This document shows, piece by piece, positions 24,509 through 34,676 of a DNA stretch of 64,000 nt; position 1 is the first letter of the stretch; each line of letters begins with the position of its first letter. The notes under the pieces are model-generated. The model was not told where the DNA came from. It did not search any database and worked only from the letters and a program-made list of their open reading frames with translations. The position numbers and the translations under genes are program-made. Source of the DNA: Jiella avicenniae (GTDB lineage Bacteria; Pseudomonadota; Alphaproteobacteria; Rhizobiales; Rhizobiaceae); the NCBI RefSeq assembly GCF_021390325.1, contig NZ_JAJUWU010000016.1:62001-126000 (forward strand), read 5' to 3'.

Positions 24509-25600
24509 TTACTGGGCCGTGACCGAATATTCCGGGCTCCAGTCGGCCGGCGCAAGCACGAGATCCATGTTGAGGTCCTTCGCCGTCTCGTCGGTGATGA
24601 CGTCGGCCTTCGGCTGGGCGAGTTTCATCACGTCCTTGCCCTCGATCAGCCGCACCGCCTGGTCGATCGCCATGGCGCCCTCGGCGACCGGATATTGCGT
24701 CGCAAAGGCCAGGATCTGGCCGTTGTTCAGCGCGTCGAGCATCGCCTGGTTCTCGTAGGAGGAGATGATCTTCATGTCCGGGCGACCGGCCAGCTGAACC
24801 GCACCGATGGCGGCTTCTGCGGTCGGCGCCGTCCCCCAGATGACGTTCATCTCGGGATAGGTCTGCAGCGCGTCCTGGATGAGCTTCAGCTGCACCGCGA
24901 CGCCCGAGTCGCCGAACTTCTCGTCGAGGATCTTGACGTTGTCGTGCCCGGCGACGGTGTCCTTGAAACCCTTGTTGAAGTCTTCCGCCCAACCGGAGCC
25001 TGCGGGTCCCGGGAAGGTGACGACGTTGGCCTCCTCCTCGCCGATCTGGTCGAGCAGGCCCTTCGCCGTCACGCCGCCCATGGCGACGAAGTCGACATAG
25101 TTGGCGGCTGGCAGGGCGTCCTTCGGCAGCGGGTTGGTCACCCCGACGACAGGGATGTTCTTTTCCTTCGCCTCGGCAAATTTCTGGCTGAGGCCCGCGC
25201 CGGAGATCGCGCCGACGACGATGGCATCCGCACCGCTCGCCATGCAGTCGTCGAACTGCGAGATCTGCTTGGGCAGGTTCTCGTAGCCGCCGGCCTCGTA
25301 GAGGTTCATGTTGACGTTTTCGGCCTTGGCCTGGGTGACGATGCCGTAGGCGACGGCGACCCAGAAGCTGTCCTTCATGTGCGGGAAGAGGACGCAGATG
25401 TCGTGGGCCTTTTCCGCCTTGTCGAGCGGTTCGTACTCGGCCTCCTCGGGCGTGCCGGAGGAGGCGTCAAAGACCGGGAACGGCCACCAGGACGCCGACG
25501 ATTTGGCATCGGCAGCCATGCTCGGCACGGTCGCTCCGACGAGCATTGCGAGGGAGCTCGCCGTGGCGAGGGCGATGCGGGTCTTCGGTCTGGCGGCCAT
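24509..25600 (-). CDS. ABC transporter substrate-binding protein, TorT/Peripla_BP_4-like
   Basis: 363-residue exported binding protein. The signal peptide ends near SMA|AD (about residue 30). The mature part has WWPFPVFDASSG, ICVLFPHMKDSFWVAVAYGI, DDCMASGADAIVVGAISG, VVGVTNPLPKD and VIWGTAPTAEAAIGA, consistent with TorT-like and related type I binding proteins rather than classical ribose binders. ATG 25600 is chosen because AAAGGA precedes it and the signal sequence begins there; the frame's upstream extension is not signal-like. It lies 71 bp after the hydantoinase B-type gene, so its ligand is plausibly a small cyclic amide or amino-acid derivative. Confidence 0.87.
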   Translation of the reverse strand: MAARPKTRIALATASSLAMLVGATVPSMAADAKSSASWWPFPVFDASSGTPEEAEYEPLDKAEKAHDICVLFPHMKDSFWVAVAYGIVTQAKAENVNMNLYEAGGYENLPKQISQFDDCMASGADAIVVGAISGAGLSQKFAEAKEKNIPVVGVTNPLPKDALPAANYVDFVAMGGVTAKGLLDQIGEEEANVVTFPGPAGSGWAEDFNKGFKDTVAGHDNVKILDEKFGDSGVAVQLKLIQDALQTYPEMNVIWGTAPTAEAAIGAVQLAGRPDMKIISSYENQAMLDALNNGQILAFATQYPVAEGAMAIDQAVRLIEGKDVMKLAQPKADVITDETAKDLNMDLVLAPADWSPEYSVTAQ

Positions 25601-25671
25601 GATCTCAAAATCCTTTCGAAGGTTTCGGGGCATTGGTCTGGGCATGGATGCAGAGGCGATGCGGTGTGCTC

Positions 25672-27630
25672 TCAGGCGGGAGCCCATTCGCCGATCGAGC
25701 GGCGTTCGAAGGCTTCGCGGAACTGCCGGGTCGATTCAGGCAGGAGTTCGCCGCTCTCCCATTCGAGGACGACGGCATGCCGCCGGATGACGTCGAACAC
25801 GTCGATCTCGCCGGCCCTGTAGCGGGCTGCGACGCCTTCGGGATCCTCCCGCGCCCAGGCGACACGCTTCGAGCGGATCTCCTGGCGCAGGGCTTCGGTC
25901 GCCGGCTGGTCGATCTCGTATTCGCAAAGCTCGGCGTCGATTTCGCGGATGACGACGCCATAGTCCTTCGCCGCGCGTTCCACCGAGACATACTCGTCGA
26001 CGACGTCTTCGAGGACGCGCCTGGGGTCGCGGTCGAGCGGATCTCCGAAGCCGCCGCCGCCCGCCGTCGGGCGGGAGAAGACGTCGCCCTCGTGGATCGG
26101 AACGTCGGAAAAGATCGCGCCGAGACGTTCGTCGCGCTGCTCGCCCTTGCGGTTCAGCGTGAGGCCGTGCGGCATGGAAGGCAGACCGCCCTCGATGCCC
26201 CAGACGACGGCGCGTTCGCGGTCGCAGATGTAGGAAATGACGACGTTGTCGCTTTCGAGCATGCGCGAGGTCTTCTTCAGCCCCGCTCCGCCGCGCCATC
26301 TGCCGGGGCCGGGCGAGTCTTGGATGATCTCCATTTCCGTGCAGATGATCGGGCTCGCCCGCTCCTGCCCCTCGACCGGCTGGGCCATCATGCCGGTGCC
26401 GAAGGAGGCGGTGGTGCAGTTGTTGCCGTCCTTGCCGTTGCGCCCGCCCCAGCCGCCGGGCAGCCAGTCGTAGAACATGAAGATCGACTTGTCGGAGGCG
26501 CGCTTGTCCCAGCCGCCGGTGAGGAGGTATTCGAGGTTGAAGGCGCAGGCGAGCGCCCGCTCCGGCATCAGCCGCGACCACATCTCGTAGATCGAGTTCA
26601 TGATCTTCTCGAAGGGCATCAGGAAGCCGGTGACGGCGACCGGCCATTTGGCGTCGACGATCGAGCCTTCCGGCGCGATGATCTCGAAGGCGCGGTAGAA
26701 GCCGGAATTCAGCGGCAGATCCGGGAAGAAGGTCTTCATGCCGGCGGCGACGCCGGAGAAGGTCGTGCCGAAAGCGGAATTGTAGATCGAGCCGATCACC
26801 GGATGGCTGCCGGTGAAATCGTAGATCACCTTGTCGCCCTTGATGGTCATCTTGATCCGGATCGGAATCATGCCTTCGCCGCCGGCGGGGTCGCGGTCGA
26901 TATAGTCGACGGTCTCCCATTCACCGTCGGGCATCGCCGCGATGCGCTGGCGCACGGCCCGCTCGACATAGTCCTGCACCGCCGAAAGCCCGGTCTCGAT
27001 CGTGTCGCGGCCGTATTTGTCGACGAGGCGCAGGATCTCGCGCTCGCAGACCCGAGTCGCCTGAGCCTGGGCCTGCATGTCGCCGATGATCGAGGCGGGA
27101 TCGCGGGTGTTCTGGGCGATCAGGCCCGCGACGTCCTTGTGGATTTCGTTTTTGGAGAACAGCCGGACGGGCGTGATCCGCAGGCCCTCGCGAAACATTT
27201 CCTTCGCCGAGACGTCGAAGGAGCCCGGCACCGAGCCGCCGACGTCGGACCAGTGGCCGTTCGACTGGGCGTAGGCGATGACTTTCCCGTCCGAAAAGAT
27301 CGGCCGCACCAGCCGGACGTCGGAGAAGTGCGTACCGCCGGCATAGGGGTCGTTGATGGCGTAGACGTCGCCTTCGTGCATGTCGCCTTCGAAGTGGCGC
27401 ATGACGTCCTGGCAGGTGAAATGCAGGGTGCCGACATGGACGGCGATGTCCTGGTTGCCCTGCGCGGCACATTCGCCCGCGGCGTCGTGCAGGCCGCTGG
27501 AGAAGTCGTGATTGTAGATCACGAAGGAATAGCAGGTTCGCAGCACCTGCTCGCCCATCTGGTCGACGGCGGTGATGAAGGAGTTCTTCAGGACCTCGAA
27601 GGTCACGGGATCGAGTGGTTCGCTCGCCAT
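25672..27630 (-). CDS. hyuB: Hydantoinase B/oxoprolinase family protein
   Basis: 652-residue catalytic-partner subunit of ATP-dependent cyclic-amide hydrolases (N-methylhydantoinase, 5-oxoprolinase, caprolactamase, acetone-carboxylase group). The N terminus DPVTFEVLKNSFITAVDQMG is diagnostic. It also has FTCQDVMRHFEGDMHEGDVY, NDPYAGGTHFSDVRLV and GNNCTTASFGTGM, with GPGRWRGGAGL and TAGGGGFGDPLDRDP near the C terminus. The start is ATG 27630, 5 bp after the subunit A stop, with its ribosome site inside that gene. It works as a complex with subunit A, which activates the amide with ATP. The exact ring substrate cannot be read; the linked importer and omega-aminotransferase suggest a lactam or hydantoin. 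Confidence 0.92.
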   Translation of the reverse strand: MASEPLDPVTFEVLKNSFITAVDQMGEQVLRTCYSFVIYNHDFSSGLHDAAGECAAQGNQDIAVHVGTLHFTCQDVMRHFEGDMHEGDVYAINDPYAGGTHFSDVRLVRPIFSDGKVIAYAQSNGHWSDVGGSVPGSFDVSAKEMFREGLRITPVRLFSKNEIHKDVAGLIAQNTRDPASIIGDMQAQAQATRVCEREILRLVDKYGRDTIETGLSAVQDYVERAVRQRIAAMPDGEWETVDYIDRDPAGGEGMIPIRIKMTIKGDKVIYDFTGSHPVIGSIYNSAFGTTFSGVAAGMKTFFPDLPLNSGFYRAFEIIAPEGSIVDAKWPVAVTGFLMPFEKIMNSIYEMWSRLMPERALACAFNLEYLLTGGWDKRASDKSIFMFYDWLPGGWGGRNGKDGNNCTTASFGTGMMAQPVEGQERASPIICTEMEIIQDSPGPGRWRGGAGLKKTSRMLESDNVVISYICDRERAVVWGIEGGLPSMPHGLTLNRKGEQRDERLGAIFSDVPIHEGDVFSRPTAGGGGFGDPLDRDPRRVLEDVVDEYVSVERAAKDYGVVIREIDAELCEYEIDQPATEALRQEIRSKRVAWAREDPEGVAARYRAGEIDVFDVIRRHAVVLEWESGELLPESTRQFREAFERRSIGEWAPA

Positions 27631-27635
27631 CGGTC

Positions 27636-29657
27636 TCACCCCTTCGCGCGAATGATGATGTTGAGATACTTGTCGACCTCGGCCTTCGCCCAGGGCGGCA
27701 CGACGGTGGTGGAGTCCACCTGCTCGACGATGGCAGGTCCCTCGAGCGCGAAGCCGGCCGGTAGCTCCGCGCGGTCGTAGATCGGGGTGTCGTGGGGCGC
27801 GTCGTCGAACCAGACGGTCCGGCGGCTGGCGGGGCCGGGCGTCTCGCCGGTCGGCTCGTGAACCTTCAGGTCGGCCTTCGGCACGACGCCGATCGCCTTC
27901 AGATTGACCCGGAAGAGACTGACCGGCGTGTCGTCCCGGCGGAAGTTGTATTCGCGGTGATGTTCGCGGTGAAACTCTTCGACCAGGTCGGCGATCGAGC
28001 GGATCGGGCTCGGTGCCGTGACCGCAAGGGACCGCCATTGGCCGCGATACATCATGTCGACCGAGCGCTGGAAGACGATGTCCTCGGGCTCGACGCCTTC
28101 GTGGGTCAGGCGGTGCAGGGCTTCCCTCTCGATCCGCGCGAACTGGGCCTCGATGGTCTCGGGATCGGCTTCCGCCGCCTCGACCATGCAGTTTTCGGAA
28201 AAATCGTGCTGCATGTCGACGAGCAGGCAGCCGAGTGCCGAGGTGACGCCGGGATTCGTCGGCACGATCACGACGGGGATGGCGAGTTCACGGGCCACGT
28301 CGGCACCGTGCAACGCGCCGGCTCCGCCGAAGGCGACGAGGGCGAAGTCGCGGGGGTCGTAGCCGCGGCTGATCGAGATCAGCCGCACCGCGTCGGACAT
28401 GTTGGCGTTGGCCACCCGGACGATCGCGTCCGCCGCTGCCTCGATCGAGAGATCGAACGATTGGGCGACGCTTTCCACCGCCGTTCGGGCGAGCCCTGCG
28501 TCGAGTTGCACCGAGCCGCCGGCAAGGCTGGTGCCGAGCCGGCCGAGGGTGACGTTGGCGTCGGTGTTGGTCGGCTGTTCGTTGCCGTTCCCGTAACAGG
28601 CCGGTCCCGGGTTGGCGCCGGCCGATTGCGGACCGTTGCGCAGCGAGCCGGCCTCGTCGGTCCAGGCGAGCGAGCCGCCGCCGGCACCGATGGTCATCAC
28701 CTCGATCGAGGAGAAGCGGATGGGATAGCCGAACTCGATGTACCAGTCCTTGGTCACCCGCGACTGGCCTTCATAGGCCAGCGAAACGTCGGTCGACGTG
28801 CCGCCCATGTCCAGGCCGATGGAGTTGGGGAAGCCGCAGAGGCCGGCGATGTGGCGGCTGGCGATGGCACCGGCGGCAATGCCCGAGCCGGCAAGGCGGG
28901 CGGCGAAGTCCTTGACGCTCGCGGGCGTCATCACGCCGCCGCCGGTGTGCAGGAGCAGGAGGTCGCGGGTGTAGCCGTCGGCGGCCAGCCGGTCCCCCAA
29001 CCGATTGGTGTAGCTGACGACGACGGGGCTGAGAGCCGCGTTGACGACGGTGGTCGAGAACCGCTCGTGCTCGAAGATCTCGGGCAGCACCTCCGACGAA
29101 ACCGACACCGGAACGTCGGGCATCGCCTCGACGAGGATGTCGCGCATCGCCCGCTCGTTCTCGCCGTTCAGATAGGCGTTCATGAAACACACGGCGATCG
29201 CCTCGACGCCGCGCTTTTTCAGGATACGCGCAACCTCGCGGGCAGCATCGAGATCCAGCGTCTCGATGATCGCGCCCGATGCGTCGACGCGCTCTGGAAC
29301 GGTGAGCCGGTCGCGGCGCGGGACGTAGGGCTTGACGACGTCCTTGTAGGCGTCCCACAGGTCTTCCTTGTTGGCGCGGCGGATCTCGATCACGTCTCGG
29401 AAGCCCCTGGTGGAGACGAGGGCGGTTCGCGGCAGGCGGCGGGTGATCAGCGCATTGGTCGCAACCGTCGTGCCATGCGAGAACAGCGCGACGTCGGCAA
29501 GGTCGATGCCGGCCTTGGCAACGCCCGTCATGATCCCCTCGATCGGATCGCTGGTCGACGACGTCTTCTCGATCCGGATGAGACCGGTGGTCTCGTCCAT
29601 GATGCACATGTCGGTGAAGGTGCCGCCGACATCGACGGCTACGCGGAGGTTCTGCAA
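27636..29657 (-). CDS. hyuA: Hydantoinase A/oxoprolinase family protein
   Basis: 673-residue ATP-binding subunit. It begins with the ASKHA phosphate loop VAVDVGGTFTDMCIMD, then FSHGTTVATNALITRR, IGLDMGGTSTDVSLAYEG (second phosphate loop), SIEVMTIGAGGGSLAW and DPRDFALVAFGGAGALHGAD, all classic for the HyuA/OplA N-terminal halves. It phosphorylates the ring carbonyl so that subunit B can open the ring. It is the first gene of a leftward operon with hyuB, importer genes and probably the aminotransferase. The 245-bp upstream region contains a TGCTGCGCAGCA palindrome, and an AraC-type regulator in the same orientation lies beyond it. Confidence 0.92.
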   Translation of the reverse strand: MQNLRVAVDVGGTFTDMCIMDETTGLIRIEKTSSTSDPIEGIMTGVAKAGIDLADVALFSHGTTVATNALITRRLPRTALVSTRGFRDVIEIRRANKEDLWDAYKDVVKPYVPRRDRLTVPERVDASGAIIETLDLDAAREVARILKKRGVEAIAVCFMNAYLNGENERAMRDILVEAMPDVPVSVSSEVLPEIFEHERFSTTVVNAALSPVVVSYTNRLGDRLAADGYTRDLLLLHTGGGVMTPASVKDFAARLAGSGIAAGAIASRHIAGLCGFPNSIGLDMGGTSTDVSLAYEGQSRVTKDWYIEFGYPIRFSSIEVMTIGAGGGSLAWTDEAGSLRNGPQSAGANPGPACYGNGNEQPTNTDANVTLGRLGTSLAGGSVQLDAGLARTAVESVAQSFDLSIEAAADAIVRVANANMSDAVRLISISRGYDPRDFALVAFGGAGALHGADVARELAIPVVIVPTNPGVTSALGCLLVDMQHDFSENCMVEAAEADPETIEAQFARIEREALHRLTHEGVEPEDIVFQRSVDMMYRGQWRSLAVTAPSPIRSIADLVEEFHREHHREYNFRRDDTPVSLFRVNLKAIGVVPKADLKVHEPTGETPGPASRRTVWFDDAPHDTPIYDRAELPAGFALEGPAIVEQVDSTTVVPPWAKAEVDKYLNIIIRAKG

Positions 29658-29829
29658 CGGTCTCGTTCCCGATCCTGCGCCAGACCGCTCCTCGTCAGCG
29701 GCTTGGCCGTGGGCTCATGAGGCGAGCTAAACAGCTTTCATTCGACGCTTCTTGACGATTGGCGCGTGATTCCTTGCGCGTGCGCGAACTCGCGGCCTGA
29801 TTTTTTTGCGCTTGCGAAAAATGCATATT

Positions 29830-29841
29830 TGCTGCGCAGCA
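29830..29841. promoter_or_regulatory. Palindrome in the hyuA upstream region
   Basis: TGCTGCGCAGCA is a perfect 12-bp palindrome, 172 bp before the hyuA start, next to an AT-rich stretch containing TTTTTTT and AAAAATGCATATTTG. It is a candidate operator or promoter element for the hydantoinase operon; no factor can be assigned. Confidence 0.35.
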
Positions 29842-29902
29842 CAATGGTCATGCAGACGTCATGCGTGAGCAGGCGAGGGCCGGCGACGGCCGGCTGCGCG
29901 CG

Positions 29903-30859
29903 TCAGCCGGGGCTGCGGGCCGCCGTGCGTGCCTCGCTCGGCGTCCGACCGAACCGAGCGCGATAGCTGCGGCTGAACTGGGCCTGATCGCTGAATCCGC
30001 ACGAATAGGCGATCTCGGAAATCGATCCTCGAAAGCGGGGATCGCGCAGCCGCTGGTCACTGGCCGCGAGGCGCTGGCTGCGGATGTATCCGCCGACGGT
30101 GATGTTTTCTTCCTCGAAAATCTGCTGGAGATAGCGCAGTGAGATGCCGCAGGCGTCGGCGACCCTCTGCGGGGTCAGGCCAGGCTCGCCGAGCCGGTTG
30201 CGGACGATCTCTTCGGCCCGGCACAGATGGGCGTTACGCACCGTGGTCGACGAACCGGACAGGACCCGGCTGTCTTCCGTCACTGCCGCGGCGAGGAGCT
30301 CCACGAGCTGCCCGCCGATCAGCCGGCACGAGGCCTCGTTGAACTCTGTGATGCGTCCGACCGCCAGGCGCAGCATGTCGACGAAGAGCGCACCTGCGCC
30401 GGACCTCGCGTCGAAGCGCAACGTCGCAAGGCGTTCGGGACGGCTGATGTGGGATTCCAATACCGCGCGGGGCACCTTCAGGACCCACAGCGAGGCCGGA
30501 TCGGCGTGGCTGAACTCGTAAGGAAGATGGCTGCGCTCGATCAGGAAGCCGCCCGGCGCGCAGGAAACGTCCTGGCCGTCCTGGACGAAGCGAACCTCGG
30601 AAAGTTCCGGCACGGTGATCAGGTAGCTTTCGTCCCGCTCCTCGACGAGGTGGTGCTGATGGCGGCGATACAGCATGCCATTGGAGCAGTTTCGCGAGAT
30701 CGACACGGCGCCGAGCGTCCAGGCATCGAGCGTGCCGTCGAAGAGCCGCGAGCCGTGAAAGGCCAGATCGAGGGGGAAATAGATCTCGGAGACGGCCTTT
30801 TGCCAAGCCGACCGACGCTGTGGCGGGGCGAGATCGCGGGTCGAAAATCTCTCGTGCAT
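29903..30859 (-). CDS. AraC family transcriptional regulator
   Basis: 318-residue regulator with an N-terminal cupin-like effector domain (FHGSRLFDGTLDAWTLG; SCAPGGFLIERSHLPYEF) and a C-terminal double HTH. The first HTH reads RVADACGISLRYLQQIF and the second ISEIAYSCGFSDQAQFSRSY followed by FGRTPSEAR, the AraC signature. The layout matches the AraC_binding_2/FeaR-like group that activates aromatic or amine catabolism. ATG 30859 has GGAG 8 bp upstream, so it is preferred to ATG 30877. It lies upstream of and in the same direction as the hyuAB-ABC operon with a 245-bp promoter-sized gap, suggesting it activates that operon. Confidence 0.88.
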   Translation of the reverse strand: MHERFSTRDLAPPQRRSAWQKAVSEIYFPLDLAFHGSRLFDGTLDAWTLGAVSISRNCSNGMLYRRHQHHLVEERDESYLITVPELSEVRFVQDGQDVSCAPGGFLIERSHLPYEFSHADPASLWVLKVPRAVLESHISRPERLATLRFDARSGAGALFVDMLRLAVGRITEFNEASCRLIGGQLVELLAAAVTEDSRVLSGSSTTVRNAHLCRAEEIVRNRLGEPGLTPQRVADACGISLRYLQQIFEEENITVGGYIRSQRLAASDQRLRDPRFRGSISEIAYSCGFSDQAQFSRSYRARFGRTPSEARTAARSPG

Positions 30860-31028
30860 TACACTCACTCCGATCATCCTCGAACGTGCGGCGTTTGCAT
30901 CCCCTTCGTCGCGCCTCTGGACAGCCCTTGCGGGCGCCTCGTCGTTTTGTCGCTCTTTTCGCCTCTCGTCGCGCCGGTGCAGTGGACGCGACGGCTACCG
31001 GCGAGTCCATCCACCGGGCGATGCAATT

Positions 31029-31751
31029 TTAGGCGACTTCGCCCACCGCCTGCCGGACGGCCCGGGCGAGTTCGACTGCGCCGGGCGTGTCGGAATGGAT
31101 GCAGATCGTGTCCGCCCGCATGTCGATCAGCGTCCCCTCGGTGGTGGTCGCCTTGTTGTCGAGCAGCACCCGCTTGACCCGGCGTGCGGCTTCTTCCGGG
31201 TCCTTGGCGTCATGCTTCCTGGTGATGATCAGTCCGCCGGACGCATCGTAGTCGAGGTCGGCATAATATTCGGCCAGGAAGGGAACGCCGCGTGCGGCAT
31301 AGACCTCCTCCTGCAGCGTGCCGCGCATGCACAGCAGCGGAACGTCGAAGATCTGCGCCGCGTCGGCGATGCCGTTGGCGACGTGCTCGTGCCGCATCGC
31401 CGCGCCGTAGAGTGCGCCATGGGGCTTGATGTGGTTGAGCTTCAGCCGCTTTTCGTCGAGAAAGCCCTTGAGCGCCCCGATCTGGTAGATCAGGCAGGCA
31501 GCCAGCTCTTCCCGGTCCATCGTCATCTCGCGGCGCCCGAAACCCTGGAGATCCGGGAAAGAGGGATGCGCCCCCACCGCGACGCCGTGGCGGGCGGCGA
31601 GCGCCACCGTCGCCCGCATCACCGAGGGATCCGAGGCGTGAAAGCCGCAGGCGACGTTGGCGATGTCGACGAAGGGCATCAGTCCGGCATCGTCGCCGCA
31701 CTCGTACAGGCTGAAGCCTTCGCCCATATCGCAATTGATGGTGACGCCCAA
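31029..31751 (-). CDS. pxpA: LamB/YcsF family protein, 5-oxoprolinase subunit A
   Basis: 240-residue protein of the YcsF family, the A component of the bacterial PxpABC 5-oxoprolinase, which opens 5-oxoproline (pyroglutamate) to glutamate using ATP. Family signatures are TINCDMGEGFSLYECGDD, VDIANVACGFHASDPSVM, GAHPSFPDLQGFGRREM, LNHIKPHGALYGAAM and RADTICIHSDTPGAVE. The start appears to be TTG 31751 with AAAGGACG upstream. The nearest ATG inside the conserved block would remove essential residues. It is encoded leftward, separated from the other Pxp genes by the LysR gene, so the cluster is split into two divergent halves. Confidence 0.9.
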   Translation of the reverse strand: MGVTINCDMGEGFSLYECGDDAGLMPFVDIANVACGFHASDPSVMRATVALAARHGVAVGAHPSFPDLQGFGRREMTMDREELAACLIYQIGALKGFLDEKRLKLNHIKPHGALYGAAMRHEHVANGIADAAQIFDVPLLCMRGTLQEEVYAARGVPFLAEYYADLDYDASGGLIITRKHDAKDPEEAARRVKRVLLDNKATTTEGTLIDMRADTICIHSDTPGAVELARAVRQAVGEVA

Positions 31752-31878
31752 GTTGCTCGTCCTTTGCTCGAACCGCCGTCTTTGCAGTGGTTCTGAAGGT
31801 GGACGGGATCAGGGCGTCGGGTCAAATCGAATAAATCGCGACCCGGTATCTGCAAAATCTATGGCGCCGGCGACTCGG

Positions 31879-32796
31879 TTACTGCTGCAGGTTACCGCTG
31901 CTCGCCGTCGCATAGCGCATGAAATTGCAGAAGGCGGTGCAGGCTGCGTCGAAAGCCGTCTCCCGCTTCCATGCGAGACCGACATCCATGCTCGGCACGC
32001 CCTCGTCGATGACCCGCGTCTCGATGCGCTGGCCGTCGAGGGACCAGGGCCGATAGACCATCTCGGACAGGATGGTCACGCCGATGCCGGCCGCGACCAT
32101 GGAACGGACCGCCTCGACCGAGGCCGTGCGGAAGCTCACCTTCGGTTCGAGACCGGCAATCGTCCAGTAGCGCATCGACGTGATTTTCGCCTCGTCGACG
32201 GTCAGCATCAGATAGGGATGCGGCTCGATGTCGGAGAGGGTGACGCGCTCGTTGCGGGTCAGGGGGTGGCTGGGGGCGAGCCAGAGACGGCGCGGCGAGC
32301 GCTCGAGGATCTCGCTGGCGATGTGCTCCCGGTCTTCCAGATTGGAGACCAGCATGACGGCCACGTCGAGGGCTCCGTCGACGATCGCCTGCTCCAGGAC
32401 CGGGCGGGGCGCTTCGAAGAGTTCGAGCGTAATGCCGGGGTAGTTCGCGTTGAAACGGATCAGATGCGGCGGCAGGAAGTAGCCGGACACGGTATAGGTC
32501 ACGCCGACGCGGACCTGGCCCGTGATCTGCTCGCCGCTCATATGCGGGCTGCGGATCGCTTCCGCGACGGAGGAGAGGATCTGCTTGGCCTGGGGCAGGA
32601 AGCGCCCGCCCTCGATCGTCACGCGCACGCCCTGGGGCGTGCGTTCGAGCAGGGGCGCGCCGACCAGGACCTCGAGCTGCTGGATCGCGGTCGTCACCGC
32701 CGACTGGGAGACGTTGAGTTCCACGGCAGCGCGGCTGATCCGGCCGCTCTCGGCTGCGGCGACGAAATAGCGGATCTGCTTCAGCGATATCGACAA
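31879..32796 (-). CDS. LysR family transcriptional regulator
   Basis: 305-residue LysR-type regulator. The winged HTH at the N terminus reads SLKQIRYFVAAAESGRISRA then VSQSAVTTAIQQLE. The remainder is a periplasmic-binding-like effector domain (GQVRVGVTYTVSGYFLPPHL; DVAVMLVSNLED; VAAGIGVTILSEMV). TTG 32796 is favoured because GAAGAGAG precedes it and the protein then starts LSISLKQIRYF as LysR proteins do; an upstream ATG at 32853 adds a Cys/Arg-rich leader. It is divergent from the biotin carrier/biotin carboxylase/PxpBC genes and upstream of pxpA on the same strand. It therefore probably controls both halves of the 5-oxoprolinase cluster in response to a small acid. Confidence 0.88.
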   Translation of the reverse strand: MSISLKQIRYFVAAAESGRISRAAVELNVSQSAVTTAIQQLEVLVGAPLLERTPQGVRVTIEGGRFLPQAKQILSSVAEAIRSPHMSGEQITGQVRVGVTYTVSGYFLPPHLIRFNANYPGITLELFEAPRPVLEQAIVDGALDVAVMLVSNLEDREHIASEILERSPRRLWLAPSHPLTRNERVTLSDIEPHPYLMLTVDEAKITSMRYWTIAGLEPKVSFRTASVEAVRSMVAAGIGVTILSEMVYRPWSLDGQRIETRVIDEGVPSMDVGLAWKRETAFDAACTAFCNFMRYATASSGNLQQ

Positions 32797-33008
32797 CGGG
32801 CGAACTCTCTTCGGTGACGCTGGGACGACGCGCCCGCATCGGCAGGATCGCACAGGACTGGCCCTGCGGTGGGCTTTTGTATCACTGCCGGCGATCCCGG
32901 ATAGGGGTATCTGTTTTCTTGATGTGACGTTTTCGGTTTTGCAATTTTACGCCGACGTGAAGTTTTGCAAGGCTCGTCGAAATTCTCCTCGAGCACAGGC
33001 GAGCCCCC

Positions 33009-33251
33009 ATGACGAAGACCACCATCGAGGCGCCGATCCCCGGCACGTTCTATCGCGCCCCTTCGCCCGAGGAGCCGGTGTTCAAGAATGTGGGTGACGC
33101 GATTGCCGTCGGCGACACGGTGGGCCTGATCGAGGTGATGAAGTCCTTCACCCCCGTCGTCGCCGAGGCGGCCGGCACCCTCGTTGCCTTTCACGTCGAG
33201 AACGAAGACGCGGTGATGGCCGGCCAGCCGCTCTACGATCTCGAAGCCTGA
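33009..33251 (+). CDS. Stand-alone biotin carboxyl carrier protein (biotin/lipoyl domain)
   Basis: 80-residue protein consisting of little more than a biotinyl domain. [20 protein letters not shown] begins the fold, and [13 protein letters not shown] contains the EVMK biotinylation site (Lys near residue 45). It is much shorter than AccB (about 150 residues) because the Ala/Pro-rich linker and N-terminal region are missing. It is followed 3 bp later by biotin carboxylase and then by PxpB and PxpC. This carrier/carboxylase/PxpBC order is common in bacterial 5-oxoprolinase clusters, and its biochemical purpose there is unsettled. Fatty-acid synthesis is unlikely because no carboxyltransferase subunits AccA/AccD are nearby. 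Confidence 0.88.
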   Translation: MTKTTIEAPIPGTFYRAPSPEEPVFKNVGDAIAVGDTVGLIEVMKSFTPVVAEAAGTLVAFHVENEDAVMAGQPLYDLEA

Positions 33252-33254
33252 TCG

Positions 33255-34672
<1,418 letters not shown>

Positions 34673-34676
<4 letters not shown>

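Noticed and set aside
22982-25822. A 946-codon plus-strand frame opposite the second ABC ATPase and binding-protein genes
   Set aside because: Same antisense effect. The minus strand carries clear Walker and signature motifs; the plus-strand product has none.
25633-29720. Very long open frames on the plus strand opposite hyuA and hyuB (over 640 and 700 codons)
   Set aside because: They are antisense shadows of strongly conserved genes in GC-rich DNA. The translations are rich in Arg, Asp, Gly and His with no family motifs.
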